From assembly GCA_037783545.1 (NCBI GenBank), contig JBBELK010000690.1:1-64000 (forward strand): a stretch of 64,000 bases of DNA, in the 5' to 3' direction. This document shows positions 34,682 to 46,289 of the stretch, piece by piece (position 1 is the stretch's first letter; the number at the start of each line of letters is the position of its first letter). The translations under genes and the position numbers were made by a program. Under the pieces are notes generated by a model. That model was not told where the DNA came from and did no database searches. It saw only the letters and a list, made by a program, of their open reading frames with translations. This stretch comes from Henricia sp. BOLD:AAB3569 (taxonomy: Eukaryota > Echinodermata > Asteroidea > Spinulosida > Echinasteridae).

Positions 34682-35097
34682 GTGGATTTGACCTAGACCC
34701 GTGAACAGGGCTTCGGAAATCCTCAGCCCTGGAGCCGTTTCTACCAAAAATCTGTGGTGAAGGGGAAGTAAATATAAGAACAGAAAACCAGTCTAGCTCG
34801 TGTTGACCTCTCCGCTCTCGCGCATGTGCATATTTGATTTTTGTGCAAAACTGTATTTTATCGCACGGAGGTTCTCAAGTTTGACCACGATTTCACCGAA
34901 ACTAGACATCGGATCGATGCGTACATGTACTCTTCGGAATATTTGAACATTGGGGTGAGTGCACCTACATGTATTGAGCAAATATCAGAGCTAAGGGACA
35001 AATTTCATTTGCGTGAGTTTGCCACAGATTTTGGGTAGAAACGGCTCCAGGGCTGAGGATTTCCGAAGCCATGTTCACAGTTCTAGATTTGACCCAA
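34682..35097. mobile_element. TIR element with GGCTTCGGAAATCCTCAGCC arms
   Basis: Arms 34682-34757 and 35023-35097 are inverted copies over about 75 bp, including CCTGGAGCCGTTTCTACC. The 265-bp centre is unique. Confidence 0.75.
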
Positions 35098-36479
35098 CAT
35101 GCCTGAATGGCAATTTCAAATTTGGGCATCTGCGTCACACTTTTCGTGAAAATGGTCCTAGTTTTGATGTACTGGCAGGTGAAATTTAAAGTACAATGAC
35201 CTTTTGATCTATTTGAACTTGACCCTCACCTTTTGGACTGAGTGATCGCAAAACAAGATCCACCCACAAATGTAGGCCTAGAAGTCTTCTACATACACAC
35301 TTTGCATGCAGGCTCGACACGCCCAGTCATTGGCGGTAGCTGGTGACCGTTCCACTTTCGAAATATCTTCAGTTGTCCAACATATTTTTACACTTTATCC
35401 ATGAGAGTGGACGATGTTTTCCACAAAAATGACGATCAACCAAAACACGGTCGCTGCGATCATTCCTCCATGCTGGGTTCACGAAAAAACGATTACGAAA
35501 AAAAACGATTATGAAAATCACGGTACGATCGACTGCAGCCCAGCTGAGCTGATATCTCCATGCGATATGCACACACACAACAAAGTTTTGCAAGAAAGCA
35601 TTCGTGTTGTCAAACGCTTGCTGATTGGCTAATAAAAATAATATGACTTGTTGCTACTAAATTCTGGCCAATGACGTTTAAGTTAACAAAACGGTGATCG
35701 GCAGCATGAAATATCAATCTGCTGACTTGGATTTACTGTGTTCGCAGGTTTTATGTGCCGTTGCACAGATAACGTATTGAAACAACCTACCGCTACAGTA
35801 CCACTTGCACCGCATGCACTCACCGTGCTGTAGTGATAGCGAAGCGGCCGTGCTGTGGATTAGCACCACTATCGGGCCGCTGGCTGTGGACCGTAATCGA
35901 GAGCTGTTTTTGGCCGCTCGTGCGAATCAGAAGCAGTGATCGAAGTATTTTTTTATCAGTTCTCTCCGTGGTTCTTTTCTTCACGAAAGATAATTTATGT
36001 CAATTCTCTAGCACCATGTGTGATAATTTTGTTGTGCGTATTGGGAGCTGAATTTTTTGACCGGAATTTCAGCGGGCCGATACGCACGTTTGTGCGTGGA
36101 AAGAACCCTGCCGTAAGCCATCGCGGTACGTTAGTCTGGTCAGTTTTCCATTTTCGTTTTTTTCCATTTGCAAGATGTTAAAAAAAAATGTGTCGCAAAT
36201 TGCATCGCTAAATCAAGTCAAAAACTGCGATGGACTTTGAAAAGTGGCATCGCAGATTGTCAAAAACGCGTTGCATTTTGCGATGCGATACAGGGGAAAT
36301 CGTTCCCTACCGGTACATGTACGTAGGGAGAAAATACATGTACATGTATGTTCACACTTTCCCCAAAATCTTCGATGTTGCAATGTGTATGTTGAAAACG
36401 AAGCGTGTGTGCCATTCACGAGTACAGTACAGTACCACATCATCTCGTGGTGATGATCATGCCAGTGCACGCAAAATTA
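35098..36479. other. No recognised gene
   Basis: 1.4 kb. TTGCGATGCGA / TCGCAAATTGCATCGC-type inverted words occur around 36190-36290. Frames have no known domain. Confidence 0.35.
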
Positions 36480-36625
36480 ATGATGACATGGCCGCACGGG
36501 GTGCAGGTCAAATCGGACCCAAACCGACTCGGACCCATACCAAGTCGGATCGGGTCTGACTTGATTCGGTCCGAGTTGATCCAGGTCCGAGACGGTTCAG
36601 GTCCGATTTGACTCGAAACCTATGC
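36480..36625. repeat. GTCGGACC / GGTCCGA inverted repeat cluster
   Basis: CAAATCGGACCCAAACCGAC and TCAGGTCCGATTTGACTCG face each other with related words between. Probably a small MITE. Confidence 0.6.
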
Positions 36626-36829
36626 ATGTGCGTGCGTATATGTACGTACAGACAGTGTAGTGACTATATAGTGAATTAACATTTATTGTGCACGTACGTC
36701 CTTGTAATTCTACATGTAATTCTAGATCGCATGTTTTCGAACAAGGCGAGTACAAACTAAACATTTTAAATTCACCCTTGATGTGGATATACAGTAGAAC
36801 TGTGTTTGGAAAGGGGTTAAACGTGGGCT

Positions 36830-36955
36830 GTGGGGGTCAAGGGAGTCGTGGGCTGTGGGGGTCGAGGAGGTCGTGGGTCATGGGGGGGGGTCGAGGGGGT
36901 CGAGGGGGTGAGAGGGTCGTGGGTCGGCGAGAGGGTTGTGGGTGATGGGGGTCGA
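36830..36955. repeat. GGGTCGTGGG minisatellite-like tract
   Basis: Repeats of GGGGGTCGAGG and GTCGTGGGTC. A single inverse match (CCTCGACCCACGACCCCC) occurs at about 58943. Confidence 0.65.
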
Positions 36956-37753
36956 GGAAGTTTTAGAACCCTTAAAAATGAACACCGAACAGCAAATGCC
37001 TAACAAAGAAGCATGATATTGGTCATGGCTAAAGATATTTAAATCGATCCTTATCTGCTGCCTTCCCTTCAACCTTGGGTGTGGTCTCAACCAATTATAA
37101 CACTTTGATGAGTTTACCATCTTCATAGAGTATTTTTATTTACAAGTGTACATGTGCATGTACATGTAGTACAGAAATGGAGAATACCCCATCATCAGTG
37201 GTTAAGCACTGGGCTTTCCTGCTTCATTGACTGGTGGAGGTGAAACTTTTCCATCTGGTTGTTGTGTCTTTAACCACAGCACCAGCTGGTGTTTGTAACC
37301 TTGGATGATATTATCAGTCAATGGAGCTATATTGGACACCATAAATTCCTCCAGTTTAGTCTTGAGGTCATTCTGGTGACACTATGGTTATTGGATCTGC
37401 TATTTATGAGACAGATGGGTCTTGAATAGCCCACAATTGGCAAACCATGCTACATTTCAGCTGTAGCAACAGAGTTGGTCCAACAGCAGTATATAACAAA
37501 AATTTCTGACCAGTGGCAATAACAATGTACATGTACAGGCTATAGCTTGTGCATCATTCAGATAGACACCATATGTTAAATTATGTTAAAACACTGATTC
37601 AGTTCATTTTCCGCTGACATAAAGTTGGACCCGGCTGGTTTTACCTTTTGAAGGGTTGGTTGAGCACTAAACAAAAACGGTTGCACATCTTAGTAGAATG
37701 CTTAAATGGTTTTAGACTTCCAGTTTTAACCAAGGCAGTTGACCCAAAGTTAA
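36956..37753. other. No recognised feature
   Basis: Unique-looking AT-rich sequence. Confidence 0.35.
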
Positions 37754-38463
37754 AGGGCCCCTGAAATGGTGTTTTTATCAATGAAATCTGTGCTATGGAA
37801 CTAGTCCATTAATTTACAATAATAAAAACCCAACTTGAAAGTTGTTTGGGGGGTTAAAATCAAGGTTTTTAAAATCACAATTTTCTCCAACTTGCTGAAA
37901 CTTTTGTAACCCATGATGGTTTAGGTTTGTTTTACAGGTTGCCTGTTTCAAACCATGAAAAAACTAAGGCTGGAAACTGCAGCATTTTTCCACAATTCTA
38001 GTTTGAAGTCTTATGTTTTTTCTTTGCTTTTTTGCAGTGTGTTCCTAAAGTGACATGCCCCAAACAGCGCCCTCTGTCTGTGAGTTTATGTGAAGAAATT
38101 TTAAGTTGAAAAATGACACTTTTTACTCATGGGGCATCAAAATGAACAGTAGTATTGTCTTTATACACAAGTAATCCTTCATATGCAGCAAAAACTGTGC
38201 ATAAAGTTATTGAGCATTTCAGGGCCAATATAAGCAAAAATAAGACTCTGTAGCACGTTTTTTTGTTGTTAATAAACATGTGGCTTAACATGCCCTGCAC
38301 CATCTGTTGCATTTTTTAGGCAACAAATTTAAATTTTGTTTATATTAGCGGACAAATTTGAGTTGTTTTCATTGTACATAGTAGTGCAGCTGCAGACAAA
38401 AAATACAGAATGAACAGCTCAAACTGGTCAAAAGATGAAGTAATATTTAAACTTAGAGACCCT
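37754..38463. mobile_element. Probable TTAA element, 710 bp
   Basis: Left TTAA (37750-37753) then AGGGCCCCTGAAA; right TTAGAGACCCT then TTAG. The ends are short imperfect inverses, so this is weaker than families A, B, H, I and O. Confidence 0.5.
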
Positions 38464-38498
38464 TTAGAAGCCCAATAAAGCACTAAATGTCACTTTAA

Positions 38499-38848
38499 CC
38501 CTTTCAATACCGCATTGTTTTATGGGGTCACACTGCCCTGTACCGCATTCTTTCTCACAACGCACTGTTTTATGCAACTTGCAATGTTTACTATTTGTAA
38601 ACCTCAATTTTCCATTTGAAGACTTCGTTTTACAGAAATTCATTGTGTATATTATTTGTAGGCAATGAAATAGTCTTTTATATGATACCAAATTCAACAA
38701 CATATGAAATTCAACAACAGAGGGCAGCAAACACAAATAATGCAGCTTCTTGAATACAGCGGCCTTCTGTTGTCGAGTTTACTCGACATTGGTACGGAAG
38801 CACACTGCGTTGCGCTGTCGAGTAAACTCGACATTGGTATTGAAAGGG
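38499..38848. mobile_element. piggyBac-like MITE, 350 bp
   Basis: TTAA at 38495-38498 and 38849-38852. Ends CCCTTTCAATACC and GGTATTGAAAGGG are perfect inverses. Internal GTCGAG(TAAA)CTCGAC words. CCY ends with TTAA duplication are typical of piggyBac. Confidence 0.8.
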
Positions 38849-38852
38849 TTAA

Positions 38853-41407
38853 GTAAATGATGCAGACTTTGTAAAAAGGAAACCATGTTTTTTTGGAATA
38901 AAATGGAAAATCTACCAGATCTACATGTGTCACCGGTGGTTCTCAAGTACAGTGAGATAAAGCGAGTATCAGCAAAACAAATTGGCAAATCAGACAAACT
39001 TTCTTTGGGAATTTTGGTGCCTACATGTAGTATACTTCCTGTCCCCTCATCCACCTCCCCTATCATTTGATGCATTTTGCCAAGTGTTCCCGACATTTTT
39101 ATCTTTTGGCACATGTCCAGAGCAAAATGCTAGAGGGTCCCATTTGCAAGGATCTACCCTCCCAGGAATGCTAAATGTGTTCAGGAATTGCTGCATAAAG
39201 GTTAATACCCAAGGTCATCATAAATATGGCAATAATTTTACTTTCCCAAAGTTTGAAGTCACGACTGGCATTCTCACAGACAAGATGGGTACAGTCTCCC
39301 ACTATTTCCCAAATGTCCCCAATTATATTTACAGCATTAATGGAATCCCAAGTTTCCCCTAGAATCACACCTTGTTCCATTTATCTGCCCCTATGGGCAT
39401 TCATATGGAGCTTTTTGGAGGAAGGCGTCCAAGTCTTTAGGCCGGATTTTGCTCAGGGGAGTCCTGGGCCAGGCACAGTGTGGTGCTAGAGACATCAGAA
39501 AATTGAGATTTACAAAGTGGGCAAATTGACCCATTTGCAATTGAACCTTGGGGGCAAGTGCACAATATTAAGGTGTCAGCCGTTTTTGTACTGTAGAAAT
39601 GGGGCAGAACTGTGAAACTTCAGATTTATAAAATCCTGACCCTTTTTTAAAGGCCCAAAATTCTTGAAAACAAAGTGTTCCCTGTCTGCATTTGGTTTCA
39701 CCAACATAACAACATTGTTTTTGTTTAATGTCTCAGGGTTTACAAGGACAGACTTTCCTTTATAGGTCAAGTTTGAGCAAGGTCACAGATAGTCCAGCTG
39801 TTATTCAAGCAGAGATCTAGATGTGTGCCTTGAGTGCAGGTGAACTTCGAAGATAAAACAAATGCAAATGAATGGCACAGAAGGCTGCTCAGGAGGCTTC
39901 AAGCAATGCTATCTTTAGTTAACAGTGACAATCATGTAGCTGATACACTGCTATCGAGATGGAGGGGTCAAGGGTGGGTCAGTCCTGTTGTGGCTGGTGG
40001 AGGCCTACCCTGGAGAGATATGGTATAGAGGAATGTGTTCAGATGAGGAAATAGCTTAGTGCTACACATAGTTTGTGGTATTACATTTTCACTTGAAAGA
40101 AAATTATGTTCACTGCAGTGTTCTCCATGAGTTTTGTTTGCAGGAGTTTGTGGGTTCGAGTCCCACCTGAGAATGCTGTGAAGTTGTTCATAGTGTCTTT
40201 GGAAAGTTTACAGTGTTAATAATTATGTCTGGGAAAGGGCAAAACAAACCTCAATTAACATTCAGTCTCCCCCATGCAAGTTAAATCAGTTTCTGATGAG
40301 TTTTTTAATTTGTTAGATTGGCACCAGTGGGATGACAGGTGAATCCCATCATTTGCAAGCACAAAAAACACTTATGCAATGAATTTCATTTAAACACTGA
40401 GTTTATCTTTATCTTGATCACCACATATAAAACCATCTAAAGGTGCAGATTTGATGATAAAAATACAAAATTTGGAGGAGAAATAGGCCTATCAATATTT
40501 TACTTCTGAATTTGTTTTACATGTCTCCTAGGTTTTGTGCCAATGGTGGCCAGGCATAAAATTATATTATTTAAGCATAATTTGTGCAAATAATGTTGAA
40601 TGTTAAATGTGCTTATGCAATTACTTGCAAGATATATTATAGATTAATTTGAAGTAACATTGTTTTAAATGTTTGCCTCTGTCCCTCAGGTGGTACTAAA
40701 GTGAGTTCAACCAGTTTAGGTGACAGTTGGTGTTAACAGAGTCCTCAAATACACCATGTCCTTTTTTGGTAACATTAGTGACGGCCAATAAATTGCCTGT
40801 TTTAAAAACAGCAACCGGAGTTGTGAGTTGTTCTTTGTATCTCTTGGTAGGCCATGTGTTACAGCAGTTTTGCCTCAAATTGATCAAAAGGCTGTGGGGT
40901 TGTGTGAGATGAAAGTGACATGACAGTCTATAAATGTAACGTAATGAAGGTAGAATTGCCCATGTACGTCCTGATTTACGTCCCGATTTACGTCCTGAAA
41001 GCAAGAAGTGTAATACTAAATGTTAAAAAGAACACACATTTTTAATGGACAACACGGTCCAAGCATAAAAAGAATTTTGGGAAAAAGTTAACAGGTTTTA
41101 CTGAGACGATGGTAAAATGAAAAACTTTTACTGCTGTCCGCATTTGGACTTTTTGACACAGTAACATTTTACCAAGACCGAGAGAGAGCATATATGTGCA
41201 GTGTCCCTTCGCAGTTTGACCTTCACAGCCCGGACATACGCTTCCAGAGCGCTTTCACCGACTCGCCGTGTCCGCATTGTACTTTTCGTCTCGGGAAAAG
41301 TTACCTGGGAACTTTTCCTGGGCAGCAGTTGGCTAGGAAAAGGAACCGCTGGACTCGGGAAAAGTTCCCGACAGGAAAACGTCCAGGGCTTTCCGCATTG
41401 GACTTAA
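38853..41407. other. Longest stretch without a recognised repeat
   Basis: About 2.5 kb. A B-box-like GGGTTCGAGTCCCACC at 40151-40166 preceded by a weak A-box-like TAGCTTAGTGC near 40050 may be a decayed tRNA-related copy. No exon with splice support was found. Confidence 0.35.
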
Positions 41408-41924
41408 AGGCCCAGTGGATCATTTGCAATGACCCCAAAAAGTAATCGACGAGTTTACAGGGGAAAAGTTCTGAAAGTAAAGATTGAATTAATAGCAACT
41501 ATCCAATGAAAGGTTTTCGCTCAAAATGATATAATTTTACAAGAAAATAATCCGTAAAGATGAAATTATTTAGATTGTTTGCAAACGATTTACTTATTTT
41601 TGGTTCGCATCTACGCGGTCCAAAATGCATGGGCGCTGTGTACTCCGTGTGCGTGTTCAAACGCGATGCATTTTTATGGATCGCGCGCACACGCAGTACT
41701 GTATGTGCGCCACAGAGTGCATGACGCAAGCCACACATAGTACCCGATCAACTGAGAACGAATATTTGAAACACCCCGCCAAGACTAGGATTTTCATGTT
41801 TTTTTTAAACGTGGTACATTTTACAAAGCTGAAATTTCTTCGGATGAGTTTGTTGATGTCTTTCTTATGATTTATAATGGTTTTATTCGCAGAATCGCTC
41901 AAAAACAGATCATCTACAGGGCCT
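41408..41924 (+). mobile_element. Family B TTAA element, copy 3 (uninterrupted)
   Basis: TTAA at 41404-41407 and 41925-41928; 517 bp, ends AGGCCCAGTGGATC and CATCTACAGGGCCT. It lands in another inverted sequence (CCGCATTGGACTT on the left, AAGTCCAATGCCG on the right). Confidence 0.85.
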
Positions 41925-42139
41925 TTAATATGGGAAAAGTACCCATCGTCTTGGTAAGTTTTCCCCCAAAAAAGTCCAATGCCGACAGGCCTCAAGTCTT
42001 TTGAGAAGCACAGGTATATGAACAAAACTGATAAATATGCATACATGAACATGATGTACATGCTGCAACAGTACCTAGTACTGGTTCTACCCATCTGTGC
42101 ACATTCATCAGGTTGGAAAGTATATATAATGCATGTTTC

Positions 42140-42440
42140 TATTGAGATCCATTTACCGGATAATTACAGTTTTCCCCGGCAATTTTCCATCTCGAGGAAG
42201 GAAAATGCCAGGGAATTTTTCCGATAAGCGTTAACTATAGAAACATGCACCGTTCCGCCCGAGTGCGCATACGGGGGAGAAAATGTAAACACACGACTGA
42301 TCCAATGCCTGTGCATGACCCCTGCATGTGACCTTTATCCGGCAAACTCACGTGCGCGTGGCGAAGGCCAGCAAGCTCCATTATTTTCCGAATAGAGCAG
42401 CTCAGTAGAAACTTCCTGTTACCTGCTATTTACCGGTAAA
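42140..42440. mobile_element. Family C element, copy 2 (inverted relative to 31722)
   Basis: GTTTCTATTGAGATCCATTT start; CCAGCAAGCTCCATTATTTTCC and CTCAGTAGAAACTTCC blocks are inverses of those in 31722. Confidence 0.75.
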
Positions 42441-42753
42441 ATTCTGTTGCCATGCCAAGTGTGTCTAATGTACAGTATGAAAGCCTATATGGCATTGAGA
42501 AGCACAAGTGTACTAGTTGAAGGGGAATATTACTCTGGGAAAAAGGGCAATTGGAGCAACCATAAACCAGCAACACCTGTTAACACCTGTTGCTAGCAAT
42601 ACCATTGAACCAAAAAATGTGACCAGAAATTCCTTTTCTACTTTTACGACCGTCCCAAGACACAAATAATGTTTAAATCCCTGTTGGTAGTGAACTTGAG
42701 AAAACTGAGGCCAAGTTCAAAGGCCTAGCTTTTACTGTGTCTAATTCATTTAA

Positions 42754-42826
42754 GGGCACAGACTCGTCAGCAATGCCCGCATGCCAAATTCGTGCCAAGA
42801 AATCCGCAGCTCCATGCAAAGAAATC
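42754..42826. mobile_element. Family A MITE, diverged single arm
   Basis: GGGCACAGACTCGTCAGC to CGCAGCTCCATGC after TTAA. The right arm is missing. Confidence 0.65.
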
Positions 42827-42894
42827 CAGTGGCTGCAGGAGTCCAATTATCAATCTCAGGCCTCTAAATACATTCACTCAATTTACCTTTAAAT

Positions 42895-43090
42895 ATTAAC
42901 GACATGTTAATGAAAAGACCCCCAACTAAGAAACTTGTACCTTCTTGGGACCTCAGTGACAAGCTATCCAAAGCTCCCTTTGAACCAGCTGGAAACTCGT
43001 CTCTGCATCGATCACCTCATGTCAAACAGTGTTTCTGCTGGCTTCAAAAGCAAGTCGCACTCACTCTTGATAGAAAAGGGTCTCCTACAT
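42895..43090 (+). pseudogene. Tyrosine-recombinase fragment (DIRS-like)
   Basis: The plus frame reads VPSWDLSDKLSKAPFEPAGN. In the next frame it continues with TVFLLASKASRTHS. This order (a conserved P-S-W-D-L, then P-F-E-P, then T-V-F-L-L-A-S) is the N-terminal part of the recombinase catalytic domain in DIRS-type retroelements and related tyrosine recombinases. A frameshift at about 43015 separates the two parts, followed by a stop. The catalytic Arg-His-Arg-Tyr core is not present. It is a short dead fragment without recognisable reverse transcriptase nearby. The assignment rests on motif recognition only. Confidence 0.5.
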
Positions 43091-43111
43091 GTGGTGTTTA
43101 TATAATTCCAA

Positions 43112-43184
43112 GCAAGCCTCGCTTTCATTACGTTCATTTTAATAGTGGGAAAGGGAAGATGGCCGCACCGTGATAAAGGTCTAT
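43112..43184 (-). mobile_element. MITE arm (ATAGACCTTTATCACGGTG)
   Basis: Inverse of 58318-58383. GATGGCCGCACCGTGATAAA at the outer end. One arm only. Confidence 0.65.
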
Positions 43185-43185
43185 T

Positions 43186-43500
43186 GGAAGCAACTGTTGC
43201 TTGCAGTTGCTGTTGATGTGCGCGCACGTGATCAGATGCACGCGTGCAACTGACAGCAACTATAGTTGCAAGTACGCGTACATCGACGCAACTGACCGCA
43301 ACTACATGTAGGTACAACTACATGTAGTTGCCAGAAAGTAGAACATGAGCAACTCGCGGCAACTGGGATTTTTCCAGTTGCCAGTAGTTACAAGTGCGCG
43401 TACATCAACCTTTTTGAGCAACTGATCAGTTGCTCCCAGTTGCTGCGAGTTGCTTCTAGTTGCCGAAACTGCCAGTTGCCACTAGTTGCTTCCAGTTGCA
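43186..43500. repeat. AGTTGC / GCAACT palindromic word cluster
   Basis: About 20 AGTTGC or GCAACT words in both orientations within 315 bp, mixed with GCGCGTACATC words. It resembles a MITE built from subterminal repeats. Confidence 0.65.
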
Positions 43501-43880
43501 AGGTCAATGTACGCTAGGCTTTACTCTTCACGAAAGAGAGATTTGGGATCTTTCACAGTAAGTGCGTTACACAACACACTGGTCCAACGGCTTTACATGC
43601 CCTCCAAAGGTTTGAGATGCATATTGTGTTTATGGGTACGTTCAGACGGAGGCACAAGTTGGTACTTTTTTAATTGCGCTTGGGTTGTTTAGATAAGAAT
43701 TCCTTAATCCAAAATACGCTTGCGTTCATACAGAAAAGTTACGCCGGCACTTCACGATAAAAGTGGCTCAAGTTATTCCTCCGAGGTTAAGCAACGCCAA
43801 ATTTCTGAGGTGACCTTCCGGTCACGCAAGCGCGCGTGCGGGAAAACGGCGGCGCGCCATAATGCATATACAACATAATA

Positions 43881-44128
43881 TGGACGTTTAGATGCACGTA
43901 AAACGCGAACGCGAACGTGAGATGCTTTAAACACTTGGTCATTATTATGAGGAAATCTTAGAACAGATGAAAACAAAAACCTACATTTTTTACTTTTGTG
44001 GTGAGATAAAACTTTTGATGTGACCAAGATTCGAGCCCGAGTTCTAAGAGTAAGACCTCCTCCTGAGGTGACCGATGCTGAAATAATTTCGCGTTCACGT
44101 TTGCGTTTTACGTGCATCTAAACCTCCC
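43881..44128. mobile_element. Nested MITE, 248 bp
   Basis: Arms TTTAGATGCACGTAAAACGC and GCGTTTTACGTGCATCTAAA, flanked by TA (43879-43880 and 44129-44130). Left flank T and right CCC termini repeat the pattern of the host element. Confidence 0.75.
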
Positions 44129-44269
44129 TAATAAACAAGGCCCAGTACTTGCACATGTACAAATACATGTATGTACACACAATCGTGTGTGCTCACCGTG
44201 CATTGTGCATGTGGGATATGTCAAAATGGCTCCGTGCAATTTGATCAACGATATATTTCTCGCGTTTTT

Positions 44270-44611
44270 GCTTGCCTGTATTCGGGGTGAAAGAGAGAGG
44301 TCGTCGGATGATGAGGCCGAGTGTAACGATCGAGTGCTGGAGAAAATCATGAGAAGGGTTAGGGTTAGGGCTAGGGTTCTGCTTCAGCCCCTTGATTTTG
44401 TTTTTTATTTGGAGTGTCGTCCGTGGAGGGTAGCCGAAGTGCAACTCCGCCATTCTGGACGCGATCCTTTCCAGTATGGTCTTCTTCTTCGTGAAAGGAT
44501 CATCACCGGCGCAGCATGACGGAATTCCTCGTCCCAAATATTTATTAGAGCGAGGATTTCCCGACTTTGCCAATTTGATCCACGAATTTGAGTAGATTTT
44601 TCAGCAGCCAT
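44270..44611 (-). pseudogene. Myb/SANT-like DNA-binding domain, frameshifted
   Basis: One minus frame from 44611 reads Met then SNWQSREILALINIWDEEF, the first helix of a trihelix/Myb-SANT-like domain with its paired Trp residues. About 40 bases later another frame continues with ILERIASRMAELHFGY, PPRTTLQ and IKNKIKGLKQ, the usual third-helix region (R-T..Q...K-I-K.L). One frameshift around 44480-44510 breaks the gene. Such proteins accompany PIF/Harbinger transposases. The transposase itself is missing, so the element is non-autonomous. Confidence 0.6.
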
Positions 44612-44960
44612 GTTAATTGTTCTCTCATCAGAATTACACGTGGATATTACGGTAATGGAGGGTAGGTCAGCGCGAATAAACTACTACAGGAAGTGGCAGG
44701 TCAGTTGCGTTCCACCGGAGATTTACGACTCAGCGCATCAGGGGGTGATAGTTGTCCTTGGCGCAACTTGCGCTATTCCTCCACTTTTCGCAAGAATAAG
44801 TTACGCCACCTTGGTGGCGTAACTTATTCCTCTGCAGGTGGATTAGAGCGTTCCAACGAGGAATAACTTAGTATTTTCGGATTAACGATTAACTTACGCC
44901 TCGTCTGAACGTACCCTAAGTGCCTTGCTCAAGGGCACAGGTACCATGGCCGGGTGTACA

Positions 44961-45839
44961 TTTTACGACAGTTCATCAACACATCCCAGTATCACAAGCA
45001 ATGTGATATACACATGGCAGTGTATTTACAGCAATCAGTGACACAAAAAAATGAATGTTTAGCCAAAAACAAATTATTTGTAAAATTGTATTAGTACTGT
45101 ATGTACTCTCAATTAATCTTGCATGCAAGAAGTGACTTAATTGTTATTCTTGAGTCAAAATGTGCACAAAGCACCTTATAGGGACATGTTATATCATGGC
45201 ACAATATTTTTGTCTTTTTAACTAGGTTGTATTAGGGTAGGCTGGATACAAGTACATGTGTTGTACATGTGTTATAATTCCAGGATGATGAATGGTTGAC
45301 AATGATGAGCAGGAACTTAGCCACCAGTGAAAGTACATTCACTTGAATTGGAAGTCTTGTATTCACAACTTAGACTAAAATAAACATGATTTATGAGCGT
45401 GCCGTCTATTTACTTTAATACCATATGCCCAAGATAAGCGTTTTCTCAAATGCTGCGCCGTACATTGTCTGAAAATGTTATAAAATGAAGACCACTGTAA
45501 GTGGGCTAAAATTTGACAATCGCAGTTTGGGAAACTAGATTAAATATTGGCCACTGAAATTTATAACATTTAATATCAATAAATGGAGTCTTTGCTTTTT
45601 ATTAATTTGACACTTAAGGTGCATTATGCATTATATCCAAGATTTACCGATTTGGGGTTATAAATAGAGCACCTGAAACTGATGCTAGTACATGAACTCA
45701 TCAAAATAGAAATGCAATTTTTCACTCTGACCGAAAGATTGTAAAGATTTATCTGTCAGTATTGTGTGTGGTGCGAAGGCAAGTTCTGTGGTAGGCGTAA
45801 ACTTTTGTAACAAAATGACAGATGTACATGTAACGACCA
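44961..45839. other. No recognised feature
   Basis: AT-rich unique-looking sequence. Confidence 0.35.
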
Positions 45840-46110
45840 GGATTTATTACCGGACTAGCTTGCACGCGTGAGTTTTTGGCCTACAATACTGGTCCTTGAC
45901 CATAAGCCCAATTTTCTCATTTTTCTTTAACACATTTAACACTCTGAACAAAGACTACAATTTTTTTTCTGGCTCTTTCAAGCTTCCAACTACTTTATCT
46001 TTTAAAACAAAGTAACGAGTATTGCACAAAATTTGTCACAAATGGGAATCGAACCAGAGACATTCATAACAGAAGTCTATCACTCTAACCACTACACCAA
46101 ACGAACTCGC
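45840..46110 (-). mobile_element. tRNA-derived SINE or tRNA pseudogene
   Basis: On the minus strand: A box TGGTGTAGTGGTTAGAG (near 46090) and B box GGTTCGATTCCC (near 46045), about 45 bp apart. The acceptor stem does not pair, so this is not a functional tRNA. The downstream body to about 45840 is of uncertain extent. Confidence 0.6.
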
Positions 46111-46137
46111 TGCAAGCTCATCACTTTTTAATGAATT

Positions 46138-46162
46138 CAACCCTAACCCTAAACCTAACCCC
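46138..46162. repeat. Short CCCTAA-like run
   Basis: AACCCTAACCCTAAACCTAA: two perfect vertebrate-type telomere units plus variants. Too short to call an interstitial telomere. Confidence 0.6.
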
Positions 46163-46289
46163 TGACCCTTTACCCCTACCCTAGTCTCTTCTCAAGACGT
46201 TCTCATATGGTCTGTAATAACAACGAATGATGGTCTAGGACCATTATTGTAGGCCAGAATCTCATGCATGCTACTTGCCTTCGCACTAC

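Larger units (their letters stand above)
43633..44916. mobile_element. GGGTACGTTCAGACG-ended DNA transposon, 1.28 kb
   Basis: Ends TGGGTACGTTCAGACG and CGTCTGAACGTACCC, with TA on both sides (43631-43632 and 44917-44918). The pre-insertion site is supported by the uninterrupted SINE. It carries a degenerate Myb/SANT-like frame on the minus strand and a nested MITE at 43881. The accessory Myb-like protein would fit PIF/Harbinger, although the duplication looks like TA rather than TWA. Confidence 0.8.
43500..44960 (-). mobile_element. tRNA-derived SINE split by the 43633 element
   Basis: 3' part 43500-43632 (CTCTTCACGAAAGAGAGATT, ACACACTGGTCCAACGGC) and 44917-44960 (AGTGCCTTGCTCAAGGGCAC) align to the unbroken SINE at 5905-6267. 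The tRNA head is truncated before the B box. Confidence 0.8.

Noticed and set aside
34255-34747. Pro-rich frames on the minus strand and Gly-rich frames on the plus strand
   Set aside because: Artefacts of the purine-rich low-complexity tract.
40151-40166. tRNA gene from a B-box-like GGTTCGAGTCC
   Set aside because: The possible A box is about 100 bp away and no cloverleaf can be formed.
44356-44378. GGGTTAGGGTTAGGGCTAGGG as an interstitial telomere
   Set aside because: Only two perfect units, and it lies within the coding part of the Myb-like frame, reading as a short Asn-Pro repeat.
46035-46110. Functional tRNA on the minus strand
   Set aside because: Good A and B boxes, but the acceptor stem does not pair. 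Kept only as a SINE or pseudogene.
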